Below, piece by piece: positions 8,382-17,133 of a stretch of DNA of 46,234 nucleotides (the stretch's first letter is position 1; each line of letters starts with the position of its first letter). The notes below the pieces were generated by a model, which ran no database searches, was not told the DNA's origin, and was given only the letters and a program-made list of their open reading frames with translations. A program made the position numbers and the translations under genes. Origin of the DNA: Gammaproteobacteria bacterium (GTDB lineage Bacteria; Pseudomonadota; Gammaproteobacteria; Steroidobacterales; Woeseiaceae); assembly GCA_009937445.1 (NCBI GenBank), contig JAACFM010000009.1, positions 1 to 46,234 of the forward strand. Reading direction: 5' to 3'.

Positions 8382-11300
8382 CTCGGAAAGGCCCTGAGGC
8401 GTGTTGTGAGATATGCCGCCCAGATAAATGGTGTTGGGTAGCAGCTCGCTCCAGTCGACGGTGACATCGACCGTCGTGCCAGCAGCCACGAATGCAGGAC
8501 CGCTCGCGGTCATGTTGCCTTTGTCGTCGACCGTACCGATTGACCATGAAAGCAGCTGGTAATTGGCTCCAGGTCCGCCGCTGATTTCGTCCGTTTCGAA
8601 ACCGTGAACGTAAACGCCGTAAACACCCGCGGCCGGTCGATATAGATTGAATTGTTCTTCCGACGTTGGCTCACCGCTTTCACCGATTCGATTGCAGGAA
8701 TTGCCGTCCGTCCCGCAATAATAGACATACAGATCGAGATCGTCTTCGCCGTCGGTTAGAGCGTCGAATAACGAGAAGCGCAGGAAAAGCTGATTTTGTG
8801 GCACCGTCAACACGTGTTCTGTTACACCGTTATCGGTTCTGCGTGTGAAGGTCTTGGTCGGGTCGTTATCGACAAAACGGCTTTGAATAAGCGGCAGATT
8901 GAGCCCGTGAATGCCGGGACTGTAGCTGCCGTCGTAGCCGAACTCGACTGCAAACGTTTCGCTGCCCGAGCCGCCAAACGAAATGACTTCTTCAGGCGCG
9001 GTTATCGAGGCGGGCTTGACTGCGATGCTGCTGCGGACCTCATGATCGTCGCTTACCCAGGTCAGAGAGCCGAAGCGCCAGAGATCCAGTGGGCCGGAAA
9101 TATACTGCAGGGAAACCTCAAAACTGGCCGTCTCCGAAGGCCCAAGACTCAAGACCGGCGGTGTGACGGTGACGTCGATTCCCGGCGGCGCTGATATTTC
9201 CACGCTAAAGCTTGCAGACTCGTCATCGACGTTGGTTACATGGCGAGTGACCGTCTGCTGACTTGCCAGCCGAGAGATCGACAGGGAAGGCTGATTGAGG
9301 TCTCTCGCGTAGAACGAAAAGCCGGCGGCAGCAAGTTCGGCACAGCGCGCCGCAGTGACCGCTGGCGAGGCTATACCGCAAGCAAAGGCGTCGTACTCGT
9401 CGTTACTGACATCGTAAACGAGACCCGGTTGCAGTGCGTCGTTGGGCACGATGTGCCCACCACCAAAGTCGAACGGGTTCGCCGGTGCGATGCTATCGGC
9501 TAGCTGTATATCCTGCCGTGCACTGGTGACCAATGCTGACTTGATTGCCGCAGGGGACCACTCAGGGTGAGCCTGACGCAGCAATGCAGCGACACCGGCG
9601 ACGTGCGGTGTCGCCATCGAGGTACCACTCAGGTAAGCGAAGTTTTCGCCCGGCGTGGCATTGGCCGGGTCCGGCGTAAAGCCTGCGATGATATTGACGC
9701 CGGGCGCCGTAACGTCCGGTTTCAGGATGTCCGCAACGGGCCCCGGTCCGCGCGCGGAGAATCTGGCCATTAAATCACCGGTGTCAGTGCTCGTAAGCAG
9801 AAAGCTTTTTTCCAGCACCACGGTGACTTCGTTGTTTGCGTCCATTTCAGCCAAAATCAGATTGGCATCCGCCTGACCGATCATGAGCGCCGGGATATCG
9901 ACCAGCCCGCTTTCACCAAACATGACGATCGGGTCACCGGCGATGTTGTAGATCAGTGCGGCAATTGCACCGGCATCTTCAGCGTTCTTCACCATGTCGG
10001 TGAACAGGCAGCCCGAACGCTGCATCAATGCAATGTTGCCGGATACCTCATCGCCGTTGACGAGCGGCTGGCAACCGTCCGAGGTGATGCCCAAGGACCC
10101 TGACGGTAACGATGTGTCATCGTCGTCGACAAGAACGAGTTTCGCCTCAATGGGATCTCGATCCGCAAGCGGTGGTGAGAACAGAGCTTCTTTGGACGCG
10201 TATTTTCCGGCGATGGACGGTGGAGTGGAGACCTGAAAAGCCTCTACCGATGACTCGCCCGCTCGGCTGGATGCGGCCGCCGTAATAACCCAGGGACCGC
10301 CCGCGGGTGATCCTATTGTGGCCAGATTAGGCCCTTCATTGCCCGCCGCAACGACAGCCAGGACGCCCGCCTTGGCGGCCGCCATTAACGCGATATCGTC
10401 AGGTGCTGTGACTTCTCGCATCGAGCTGCCTATCGAGTAACTGATGATATCGACACCGTCGGCGACAGCCGCATCGACCGCGCGTGCAAGGTCCGAGGTA
10501 TTGCAACTGGCTCGAGACTCAGACGGACGAAGCCAGCAAGCCTTGTAAACAGCAATCCGTGCCTTCGGGGCCATTCCTTCAACATCGCCTATCAGGGTGC
10601 CGAAGATGGAGGCGCTCGTGCGCATGCCGGCGGCGGTGGTTGCGGTGTGCGTACCGTGGCCATCAGCATCTCGCGGTGAGCGAAAGTCGTTTTCATCAAT
10701 AGGCCCGGTATCTTCGGCCCCATCGATAAACCAGCGCGCACCGATCAGCTTGTTATTGCAGTCTGTCTCTGCAAAGCGCTCGCCGGTCTCGCATTCGCCG
10801 TTCCAGTCCTCGAGTTCTTCAAGCACCGGTACGTCAGGCTGCCGGTCGTAACGGCGGCACAGCCATTTGCCCAGAAGCGTGGTTTCGGCCCAACTGCCGC
10901 GACAGCTGCGTGGTCGATCTGCAGCACGAGAGTCCTTCAGTCCCGGGTGTTCCGGCGCGATGCCACTATCGATAATACCGATGACAACGCCATCGCCGTC
11001 GAGCGCGTGCTTGCTGCGGAGGCCGTATGCACTGTCAAAAAGACCAAGAAAATTCGGGCTGTGGCGCGTTGCCATTGGTCGAACTTCATCTTCCCAGACA
11101 TTCAGGACGTCTGGCAGACCCTCGAGTTTTTGCGCATCGGCAACACTCATTCGCGCCGCGAAACCGTTCAGCCCGAATTTGTAATTGTAGATCTTGCGTG
11201 CGTCCGGACCGGTCGTTCCAAAAACTCGCCGCTGCTCTTCATCGAGTCTCGCGGTGTAGGCCCGGACCACCGCGCTGTCCTTTTTAAATCGTGGCAGACG

Positions 11301-11537
11301 CTGGTTGGCGCGCGAGCTTGCCGCTCGCGCATTCCTGGTCAGTGATGCGTGATGTTCGGCGGCAGACGGTGAGCGCAGCTGGACAATATAGACCTTGCTG
11401 GTAGACGGGTCTTCCGCTCCCGTCAGGTGAATATTGTCGGCACTTCGAATCGCAGGTTCATCTTGTGCGTTGGCCGCGACGGCCATAAGGAGCAGAGAGA
11501 AAACCACGAGACAGCGTTTTAGTTTCACAAAATTCAC
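8355..11537 (-). CDS. Secreted subtilisin-like serine peptidase (S8) with PA insert
   Basis: 1060 residues. A signal peptide ends at about 24 (AANAQ), followed by an inhibitor-I9-like propeptide (about 48-153). The S8 domain has Asp190 (GIIDSG), His294 (DGHGTH), oxyanion Asn400 (AAGN) and Ser640 (SGTSMATPH), with a protease-associated domain of about 120 residues (about 465-585) inserted before the serine. A fibronectin-like region and a beta-rich C-terminal domain follow. Exported, it would degrade external protein for nutrition. The start is GTG at 11537, one base after the upstream stop; a second GTG at codon 4 is also possible and neither has a clear ribosome site. It likely forms one transcript with the AhpD-like gene. 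Confidence 0.94.
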   Translation of the reverse strand: MNFVKLKRCLVVFSLLLMAVAANAQDEPAIRSADNIHLTGAEDPSTSKVYIVQLRSPSAAEHHASLTRNARAASSRANQRLPRFKKDSAVVRAYTARLDEEQRRVFGTTGPDARKIYNYKFGLNGFAARMSVADAQKLEGLPDVLNVWEDEVRPMATRHSPNFLGLFDSAYGLRSKHALDGDGVVIGIIDSGIAPEHPGLKDSRAADRPRSCRGSWAETTLLGKWLCRRYDRQPDVPVLEELEDWNGECETGERFAETDCNNKLIGARWFIDGAEDTGPIDENDFRSPRDADGHGTHTATTAAGMRTSASIFGTLIGDVEGMAPKARIAVYKACWLRPSESRASCNTSDLARAVDAAVADGVDIISYSIGSSMREVTAPDDIALMAAAKAGVLAVVAAGNEGPNLATIGSPAGGPWVITAAASSRAGESSVEAFQVSTPPSIAGKYASKEALFSPPLADRDPIEAKLVLVDDDDTSLPSGSLGITSDGCQPLVNGDEVSGNIALMQRSGCLFTDMVKNAEDAGAIAALIYNIAGDPIVMFGESGLVDIPALMIGQADANLILAEMDANNEVTVVLEKSFLLTSTDTGDLMARFSARGPGPVADILKPDVTAPGVNIIAGFTPDPANATPGENFAYLSGTSMATPHVAGVAALLRQAHPEWSPAAIKSALVTSARQDIQLADSIAPANPFDFGGGHIVPNDALQPGLVYDVSNDEYDAFACGIASPAVTAARCAELAAAGFSFYARDLNQPSLSISRLASQQTVTRHVTNVDDESASFSVEISAPPGIDVTVTPPVLSLGPSETASFEVSLQYISGPLDLWRFGSLTWVSDDHEVRSSIAVKPASITAPEEVISFGGSGSETFAVEFGYDGSYSPGIHGLNLPLIQSRFVDNDPTKTFTRRTDNGVTEHVLTVPQNQLFLRFSLFDALTDGEDDLDLYVYYCGTDGNSCNRIGESGEPTSEEQFNLYRPAAGVYGVYVHGFETDEISGGPGANYQLLSWSIGTVDDKGNMTASGPAFVAAGTTVDVTVDWSELLPNTIYLGGISHNTPQGLSELTIITIGN

Positions 11538-11538
11538 T

Positions 11539-12108
11539 TTATTTAAAGCAGTCGTCGCGATAGCCGCTTAATTCATCGTCGCTGAAGGTCACGCCGAGTC
11601 CCAGCGCCATGCGATTGACGAAATTAAAGTAACCAACGATCAGTGTGATGTCGAGTATATCTTTGTCGGACAGTCCCTCTGTGCGCAATTCGCCGAGGTC
11701 GCTTTCCGTCATGGCGCCAGGGGCTGTCGTCAATTTTTCGGCATGCCGAACGATGTTGCTAAGCCGTGGTTCGAGCGTTTCAAGCCCATCGGCGGACATC
11801 AGAAGATTAATGATTTCTTCATCTTTAATGTAACGGCGCAGTGCTTCGGCATGATGATTCACGCAATACTCGCAATCATTGCTCGCGGACACGACGACGG
11901 CGATCGCTTCTCGCTCGGTTCGGCTCAACCCCGACTTTCCGAACATGATTGTCATGTACAGGTCGAGATGGCTCTTCATTGCCTCCGGATTAAGGCTATG
12001 AACCTTGAGTATGTTTGAGACTTTTCCGCGCTGCTGAATTAGCGCCGCATACGTTTCGGCAAGCTTGCCGTCGGCCTCACTGACTTCGATTTCCTTGATC
12101 CAGGACAT
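11539..12108 (-). CDS. AhpD-like carboxymuconolactone decarboxylase family protein (peroxidase-related)
   Basis: 189 residues from the ATG at 12108. I chose this over a TTG four codons earlier because GAGGA lies just upstream of it. The AhpD-fold active site reads DCEYCVNHH, giving Cys79, Cys82 and His86. Family members are thiol-dependent peroxidase or alkylhydroperoxidase-type enzymes; the exact substrate is unknown. The second half (DKDILDITLIVGYFNFVNR) matches the subfamily named peroxidase-related enzyme. It is upstream of the secreted protease with one spacer base between stop and start, so co-transcription is likely although a functional link is not obvious. Confidence 0.88.
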   Translation of the reverse strand: MSWIKEIEVSEADGKLAETYAALIQQRGKVSNILKVHSLNPEAMKSHLDLYMTIMFGKSGLSRTEREAIAVVVSASNDCEYCVNHHAEALRRYIKDEEIINLLMSADGLETLEPRLSNIVRHAEKLTTAPGAMTESDLGELRTEGLSDKDILDITLIVGYFNFVNRMALGLGVTFSDDELSGYRDDCFK

Positions 12109-12182
12109 GATTCCTCGCAACCGGCAACGCAGCGTTCGACGTTACCATTCGCGCTAGCAAAAGAGAATGTTCGCCGTTGCCT

Positions 12183-12608
12183 TCAGGTGGCAAAAAGTTG
12201 CGCTGGATCGGCGAAGCTTTTGAATTCGAGAGCGTTGCCGCTCGGGTCAACAATGAAGAGCGTCGCCTGCTCGCCAACTTCACCTGCAAACCGAATTCGC
12301 GGCGGGATCAAAAATTCGCAGCCGGCTTCTTCAAGTCGTGTGGCAAGCGATCGCCAGTCCGGCATATCGAGAACCACGCCAAAATGGCGTGCAGGTACAG
12401 CATCACCGTCGACAGGGTTCGCCTGCGCATTCGCATCAGCAGCGTCAACAAGGTGCAGAGTGACCTGATGTCCGTAGAAATTCAGGTCGATCCAACGCGC
12501 TGCGGTACGGCCTTTACCAAAGCCCAACAGTCCGCAATAAAAGGCTTCGGCGGAGTTGAGGTCTGTAACCGGCAGTGCCAGATGGAATGGTCGCAGAGGT
12601 TCTGTCAT
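12183..12608 (-). CDS. VOC-fold protein (glyoxalase/dioxygenase superfamily) coupled to hemF
   Basis: 141 residues forming one pair of beta-alpha-beta-beta-beta modules. The N-terminal half includes [23 protein letters not shown], and the C-terminal half ends with [16 protein letters not shown], which provides the usual metal-binding Glu. A first-module His (in PFHLALPV) and a mid-module His (in RHFGVVLD) are the other likely ligands. The family covers isomerases, dioxygenases and antibiotic-binding proteins, so the reaction cannot be assigned. Its ATG overlaps the TGA of hemF (ATGA), so it should be made with HemF. The next gene downstream follows after 74 bases. Confidence 0.88.
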   Translation of the reverse strand: MTEPLRPFHLALPVTDLNSAEAFYCGLLGFGKGRTAARWIDLNFYGHQVTLHLVDAADANAQANPVDGDAVPARHFGVVLDMPDWRSLATRLEEAGCEFLIPPRIRFAGEVGEQATLFIVDPSGNALEFKSFADPAQLFAT

Positions 12609-13513
12609 GTCGAAGTGCTCAGCCAGTCCTGTGGTTTGAGGTAGTCCCGGTACAGCTCTTCCTCGGGCGATCCGGGCTCGGGCTGCCAGTTGTATTTCCA
12701 GCGTACCTGCGGTGGCAACGACATCAGGATGGACTCGGTTCGTCCGCCCGATTGCAAGCCAAAGAGCGTGCCGCGATCATAAAGCAGATTGAATTCCACA
12801 TAGCGACCGCGACGATACAGCTGGAATTCCCGCTGCCGAGCGCCGAAAGGATGACCCGCGCGGCGCTTCACGATGGGAGCGTACGCATCCAGAAAGCCGT
12901 TGCCAACGGTCTGGACGAACGCGAAGCTATCCTCAAACCCCGCCGCATTCACATCATCGAAAAACAAGCCGCCAACACCGCGCGCTTCATTGCGGTGTTT
13001 GAGGTAGAAATATTTATCGCACCAGTCCTTGTAGCGGGGATACAGTTCTTCACCAAAAGGATCGCAGGAGGCCTTTGCCTGCTGATGCCAATGCACAATG
13101 TCTTCGCGAAAAGGGTAGTACGGTGTTAGATCGAAACCGCCGCCGAACCACCAGACAGGATTGTCCTCACCAGCGCTGAAAAAACGAAAATTCGCATGCG
13201 TCGTCGGGACATAGGGATTTTGCGGGTGAATCACCAGGGACACGCCAACTGCCTGAAACTTTTTCCCTGCGAGCTCGGGCCGGTTCTTCGTCGCCGAAGG
13301 CGGCATTTCGTCGCCAAACACATGCGAAAAACCGACGCCGGCCTGCTCGAAAATCTTTCCATCGGATAACACGCGACTCTCTCCGCCGCCGCCAGCAGAG
13401 CGTTGCCATGGGTCGCGGACAAACGTTGCCTGGCCGTCCAGTTGTTCAAGTTCGGCGCACAGGTGCTTTTGCAGGCCTTGCAAATATTCTTTTACTTGGT
13501 TGATGTTGCTCAA
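12605..13513 (-). CDS. hemF: Oxygen-dependent coproporphyrinogen III oxidase
   Basis: 302 residues, normal length. It oxidatively decarboxylates coproporphyrinogen III to protoporphyrinogen IX using O2. Signatures include GGGGESRV near the N-terminus, [14 protein letters not shown] with the catalytic histidine, [15 protein letters not shown], the signature [14 protein letters not shown], and a C-terminal [15 protein letters not shown]. The only plausible start is TTG at 13513, because no early ATG or GTG lies in frame before conserved sequence. The gene sits 16 bases after tsaC, the pairing common in gammaproteobacteria, and overlaps the VOC gene. Presence of the O2-dependent enzyme indicates an aerobic lifestyle. 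Confidence 0.96.
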   Translation of the reverse strand: MSNINQVKEYLQGLQKHLCAELEQLDGQATFVRDPWQRSAGGGGESRVLSDGKIFEQAGVGFSHVFGDEMPPSATKNRPELAGKKFQAVGVSLVIHPQNPYVPTTHANFRFFSAGEDNPVWWFGGGFDLTPYYPFREDIVHWHQQAKASCDPFGEELYPRYKDWCDKYFYLKHRNEARGVGGLFFDDVNAAGFEDSFAFVQTVGNGFLDAYAPIVKRRAGHPFGARQREFQLYRRGRYVEFNLLYDRGTLFGLQSGGRTESILMSLPPQVRWKYNWQPEPGSPEEELYRDYLKPQDWLSTST

Positions 13514-13529
13514 TTTCAGATGCTCTCGT

Positions 13530-14078
13530 TTAGCGCGCGCGAAGAACGCTTCCGCTTAGCAGGTCGCGAATTTCGGAGGGTCCGACAGCTGGTCCGCAAG
13601 CGCCGGGGACGATGTAGTCTACTAGACTGCCGAACTGGCGGTGAAGTATGGATTGATTGCCGGCCACCGGATGGCCGCTCAGGTTAGCGCTTGTGGATAC
13701 GATCGGCGACAAGGCCGCTTCGCTGATTGCCTTTGCAACCGGATTCGTCGTAATGCGAACAGCGATACCGGTGTTATCGCCGCGCAGCAGGTAGCCGGCT
13801 TTTTCTCCGGCGGGCACGATCCACGTTATGGGATGATCAGGATCAGGATCAGGAAGTGTCGCAGTCGCCGGCAGTGCAATCCAGCCATCGAACTGTGCTG
13901 CGTCGGCTGCCAGCAAGATCAGGCCTTTTGACGGATCACGTTGTTTTATTGCGAGCAGTTTCTGCACAGCATGAGAGTCTGATGGCAGACAACCCAGTCC
14001 GAAAACACCTTCGGTCGGATAAGCGATGACACCGCCGCTGTGGAGAATCTCCGCGGCTTTGTCGGCGATCATCATCAA
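13530..14078 (-). CDS. tsaC: L-threonylcarbamoyladenylate synthase (TsaC/Sua5 family, short form)
   Basis: 182 residues. It makes threonylcarbamoyl-AMP from threonine, bicarbonate and ATP for t6A37 modification of ANN-decoding tRNAs. It has the YrdC fold, with [16 protein letters not shown] near residues 14-29, [12 protein letters not shown] (the Lys/Arg nucleotide-binding motif), VRITTNP and a late [10 protein letters not shown]. The length matches TsaC rather than the longer Sua5, which carries an extra C-terminal domain. The start has several tandem ATGs (MMM); the first lies 7 bases after the topA stop. It is followed closely by hemF. Confidence 0.94.
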   Translation of the reverse strand: MMMIADKAAEILHSGGVIAYPTEGVFGLGCLPSDSHAVQKLLAIKQRDPSKGLILLAADAAQFDGWIALPATATLPDPDPDHPITWIVPAGEKAGYLLRGDNTGIAVRITTNPVAKAISEAALSPIVSTSANLSGHPVAGNQSILHRQFGSLVDYIVPGACGPAVGPSEIRDLLSGSVLRAR

Positions 14079-14085
14079 TCAGGTC

Positions 14086-16518
14086 CTAGCTTTTCTTCTT
14101 TGCCGCTTTCTTCTTGGCGGTTTTTTTCTTCGCGACCTTCTTCTTGGCTACTTTCTTTTTCTTGGCTTTTTTCTTCGCAACTTTCTTCTTGGCCACTTTC
14201 TTGGCGGTCTTCTTCTTGCCGCGACGACCACGAACCGGCGCTGCCGCGAGCAGCTCTGTGCACTCCTCGAGTGTCAGGGACTTGGGTTCGCGATCTTTAG
14301 GAACACGGGCGTTCTTTTCCTTATTGGTTATGTACGGGCCGTAACGCCCGTTCAGTACCTGAATCCCGTGATCTGCGAAGTCCAAAATCAGACGTTCAGC
14401 ATCCGTTTTGATTTTCTCGGCGATGAGCTCCAGTGCGCGCGGCAATTCGACGGTGTACGGGTCGTCTTCCTTCATGGAGACGTATTTATCACCATAGCGA
14501 ATATAGGGGCCAAATCGACCGACGCTGGCCGAAACAGACAAACCATCCTCTGTTTCACCCAGTTTGCGCGGTAACTTGAACAGCTCCATCGCGGAAGCAA
14601 GATCGATATCGGTCATTTTTTGACCGGGGCGCAACCCAGCAAACTTCGGCTTTTCTTCGTCATCTTTGGTGCCGATCTGCACGAAAGGACCGTATCGACC
14701 CATGCGCACCGTCACCGGTTTGCCGCTTTTGGGGTCCGTGCCGAGTTCGCGGGCCTGCGCGACCTGCTCACGGGTAACCGACGTCTCCTTGTCTGCACAA
14801 AGGGCATGGAAGGGCTTCCAGAACTTTTCCAGCAGAGGAACCCAGTCTTTCTCGCCCAGCGAAACGGCGTCGAGCTCGTCCTCAAGGTTTGCCGTGAAAT
14901 CGTAATCCACGTATTGCGTGAAATGCTCCGTAAGGAAGCCGATCACGATGCGACCAATATCGGTGGGAAGGAAGCGTTTGGCATCCATCTCAACGTATTC
15001 ACGATTCTTCAGGGTCGCAATGATGCTCGCATAGGTTGAAGGGCGGCCGATGCCGTATTCTTCAAGCGTCTTTACGAGGCTGGCTTCCGTAAATCGTGGT
15101 GGCGGCTCTGTGAAATGCTGTTCAGGACGCAGTTCATCAAGTTTGATGACGTCACCTTCTTCGATCTCCGGCAGCAGCCGATCACCGTCGTCATCTTTGG
15201 CATCGTCTTTACCTTCCTGGTAAACAGCCATGAAGCCCGGCTCCACCAGAATGGAGCCATTGGCGCGCATGCGATGGCCCGCGTCTTCCGGTCCGGCGGT
15301 CATCTCAATCGCAACTGTGTCAAAAACGGCAGGCACCATCTGGCAGGCCATGGTTCGTTTCCAGATCAACGAATACAGTTTGAACTGGTCTTCATCGAGG
15401 ACGGCTTTCAGGTCGTCTGGCGCACGGACAACAGAGGTTGGACGTATGGCTTCGTGCGCCTCCTGGGCGTTCTTTGCTTTGGTCTTGAAGGTGCGGGGCT
15501 CATCCGGCACGTTTTTCGCACCGTAACGTTCCGCGATAACCTCGCGAATTTCTGTCAGAGCGACATCGGCCAGGGTGACAGAGTCTGTACGCATATACGT
15601 AATGAGGCCGACCTGATCTTCGCCAGGAAGAGCGATACCTTCATAAAGTTTCTGCGCCACGCGCATGGTGCGCTGCGTGTTGAACCCCAGCTTTCGCGAG
15701 GCTTCCTGCTGCAGGGTGGAGGTCGTAAACGGCGCCGTCGGATGACGTCGACGCTGGCGTTTGTTAACGCTCAGGACATTGAGTTCGCCGTTTGCCGCAT
15801 CGTTTATCGTTTTTTCAACGTCGCGAGCAGAGGCTTCATTTTCGAAACTGAACTGCTCGACCTTATTACCCTTGTAACTGACAAGGCGCGAGGTGAAAGC
15901 TTGTTCATTCTTGCTGACATCGGCCTCTATTGACCAATATTCACGAGCCTTGAATGCTTCGATCTCGAGTTCACGCTCTACGATCATGCGCAGCGCGGGA
16001 CTTTGCACGCGTCCCGCTGACAAGCCCGGTTGTACTTTCTTCCACAGCAAAGGGGACAGATTGAAGCCGACGAGATAATCGAGCGCTCGACGAGCCTGTT
16101 GTGCGCCAACCAGATCGCCGGAAATATCACGCGGATTGGCTACAGCATCCCGCACCGCCTGTTTCGTGATTTCGTGGAACACGACGCGGTGTACCTCGAT
16201 GTTGTCGAGTATCCCTTTTTCTTTGAGGAGCTCAACAAGGTGCCAGGAAATGGCTTCGCCTTCGCGATCCGGATCAGTCGCGAGGTACAGGCCTTCGGCG
16301 TTCTTAAGTGCCTTGATGATCGCCTTAACGTGTTTTTCGTTGCGTTCGATGATCTGATACTTCATCGAAAAACCGTTTGTAGTGTCGACGGCGCCCTCTT
16401 TCGGTATCAAGTCGCGAACGTGGCCATAGGACGCGAGGACATCAAAGTCCTTGCCCAGATACTTGCTGATCGTACTGGCCTTGGCAGGTGATTCGACAAT
16501 TACGAGATTTTTAGACAT
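14086..16518 (-). CDS. topA: DNA topoisomerase I (type IA) with lysine-rich tail, no zinc fingers
   Basis: 810 residues. It relaxes negative supercoils behind RNA polymerase. The TOPRIM domain begins with NLVIVESPAKA and includes ATDPDREGEAISWH; the catalytic tyrosine is Tyr308 in GLITYMRTDSV, close to Tyr319 of E. coli. The C-terminal third has repeats around RMGRYGPFVQIG, SVGRFGPYIRYG and LNGRYGPYITN instead of the four-cysteine zinc ribbons of E. coli TopA. The last about 48 residues (763-810) are almost entirely Lys/Ala/Val in KKxAKKK repeats, giving a histone-H1-like DNA-binding tail. A hairpin upstream separates it from smg. It precedes tsaC by 7 bases. Confidence 0.96.
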   Translation of the reverse strand: MSKNLVIVESPAKASTISKYLGKDFDVLASYGHVRDLIPKEGAVDTTNGFSMKYQIIERNEKHVKAIIKALKNAEGLYLATDPDREGEAISWHLVELLKEKGILDNIEVHRVVFHEITKQAVRDAVANPRDISGDLVGAQQARRALDYLVGFNLSPLLWKKVQPGLSAGRVQSPALRMIVERELEIEAFKAREYWSIEADVSKNEQAFTSRLVSYKGNKVEQFSFENEASARDVEKTINDAANGELNVLSVNKRQRRRHPTAPFTTSTLQQEASRKLGFNTQRTMRVAQKLYEGIALPGEDQVGLITYMRTDSVTLADVALTEIREVIAERYGAKNVPDEPRTFKTKAKNAQEAHEAIRPTSVVRAPDDLKAVLDEDQFKLYSLIWKRTMACQMVPAVFDTVAIEMTAGPEDAGHRMRANGSILVEPGFMAVYQEGKDDAKDDDGDRLLPEIEEGDVIKLDELRPEQHFTEPPPRFTEASLVKTLEEYGIGRPSTYASIIATLKNREYVEMDAKRFLPTDIGRIVIGFLTEHFTQYVDYDFTANLEDELDAVSLGEKDWVPLLEKFWKPFHALCADKETSVTREQVAQARELGTDPKSGKPVTVRMGRYGPFVQIGTKDDEEKPKFAGLRPGQKMTDIDLASAMELFKLPRKLGETEDGLSVSASVGRFGPYIRYGDKYVSMKEDDPYTVELPRALELIAEKIKTDAERLILDFADHGIQVLNGRYGPYITNKEKNARVPKDREPKSLTLEECTELLAAAPVRGRRGKKKTAKKVAKKKVAKKKAKKKKVAKKKVAKKKTAKKKAAKKKS

Positions 16519-16564
16519 TGGGTTATTCGCGACCTTTTCCTGATTTCATCGGCTCTATAAACAA

Positions 16565-16590
16565 TAAACCGCGGACTGTGCCGCGGTTTA
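16565..16590 (-). terminator. Probable intrinsic terminator between smg and topA
   Basis: Ten-base perfect arms, TAAACCGCGG (16565-16574) and CCGCGGTTTA (16581-16590), enclose a six-base loop. On the minus strand the hairpin follows smg by about 45 bases and runs into TTGTTTATAG, a T-rich though imperfect tail. It would cut dprA-smg transcripts before topA, which implies topA has its own promoter in the remaining short stretch. Confidence 0.6.
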
Positions 16591-16635
16591 ATTACGTGCT
16601 TGGCAGCGAACTGTCAAGAAAATCGGATTTCCGAC

Positions 16636-17112
16636 TTAGTGGATGGAGCCCGGAGTTTCCTCAAAAACGAGGTCCTCCATCCGCGCATAAGCGAGTTCCT
16701 GACCCGGTTGGCTGAACAACACCATCAGGACCACCCACTTGATTTGTTCGACATCGATATCGGCAGATTCGAGGGCCAAAAGGCGGTCAACGAGAAGCTC
16801 TCGTTGTGGCGGTGACAAGATTCCGGTCTGTTCAAGGTATGTGATGTAGCCGCGACAATGCGTGTCAAGCCGCTCGTGCTCGAACTCGTTAAATATGCGA
16901 GTGCCATGCGCCGTCAAATTTCCATAGTTGAGGCTCTCCTGATGGTCTGTGAGGCCATCAAGCCACTCGAGCGCGCGTTCGATTTCGCTGTCACCAAAGC
17001 CCGCCTGCGACAACTCCATGCGCAGTTCATTCTGATCGGGTTCGGGGTCTTCTTCTGTGTCGACGTAGGTTTCAAACAGGTACATCAGTACGTCGAGAAC
17101 GTTTTCTTTCAT
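16636..17112 (-). CDS. smg: Smg family protein (DUF494)
   Basis: 158 residues, acidic. The sequence MKENVLDVLMYLFETY, ELSQAGFGDSEIERALEWL, and the final LVDRLLALESADIDVEQIKW and WVVLMVLF are characteristic of Smg, a conserved cytoplasmic protein encoded beside dprA in many gammaproteobacteria. Its molecular function is not established. It lies 21 bases downstream of dprA on the same strand, so co-transcription is likely, and it is followed by a hairpin before topA. Length matches the family. Confidence 0.93.
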   Translation of the reverse strand: MKENVLDVLMYLFETYVDTEEDPEPDQNELRMELSQAGFGDSEIERALEWLDGLTDHQESLNYGNLTAHGTRIFNEFEHERLDTHCRGYITYLEQTGILSPPQRELLVDRLLALESADIDVEQIKWVVLMVLFSQPGQELAYARMEDLVFEETPGSIH

Positions 17113-17133
17113 GCCTGGAGCAGCTCCTTATCT

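Noticed and set aside
13838-13856. Short GGATCA direct repeat in tsaC
   Set aside because: It merely encodes a DPDPDH stretch; too short to be meaningful.
14090-14217. CTTCTT-rich stretch as a possible repeat element
   Set aside because: It is the coding sequence for the lysine tail of topA on the other strand.
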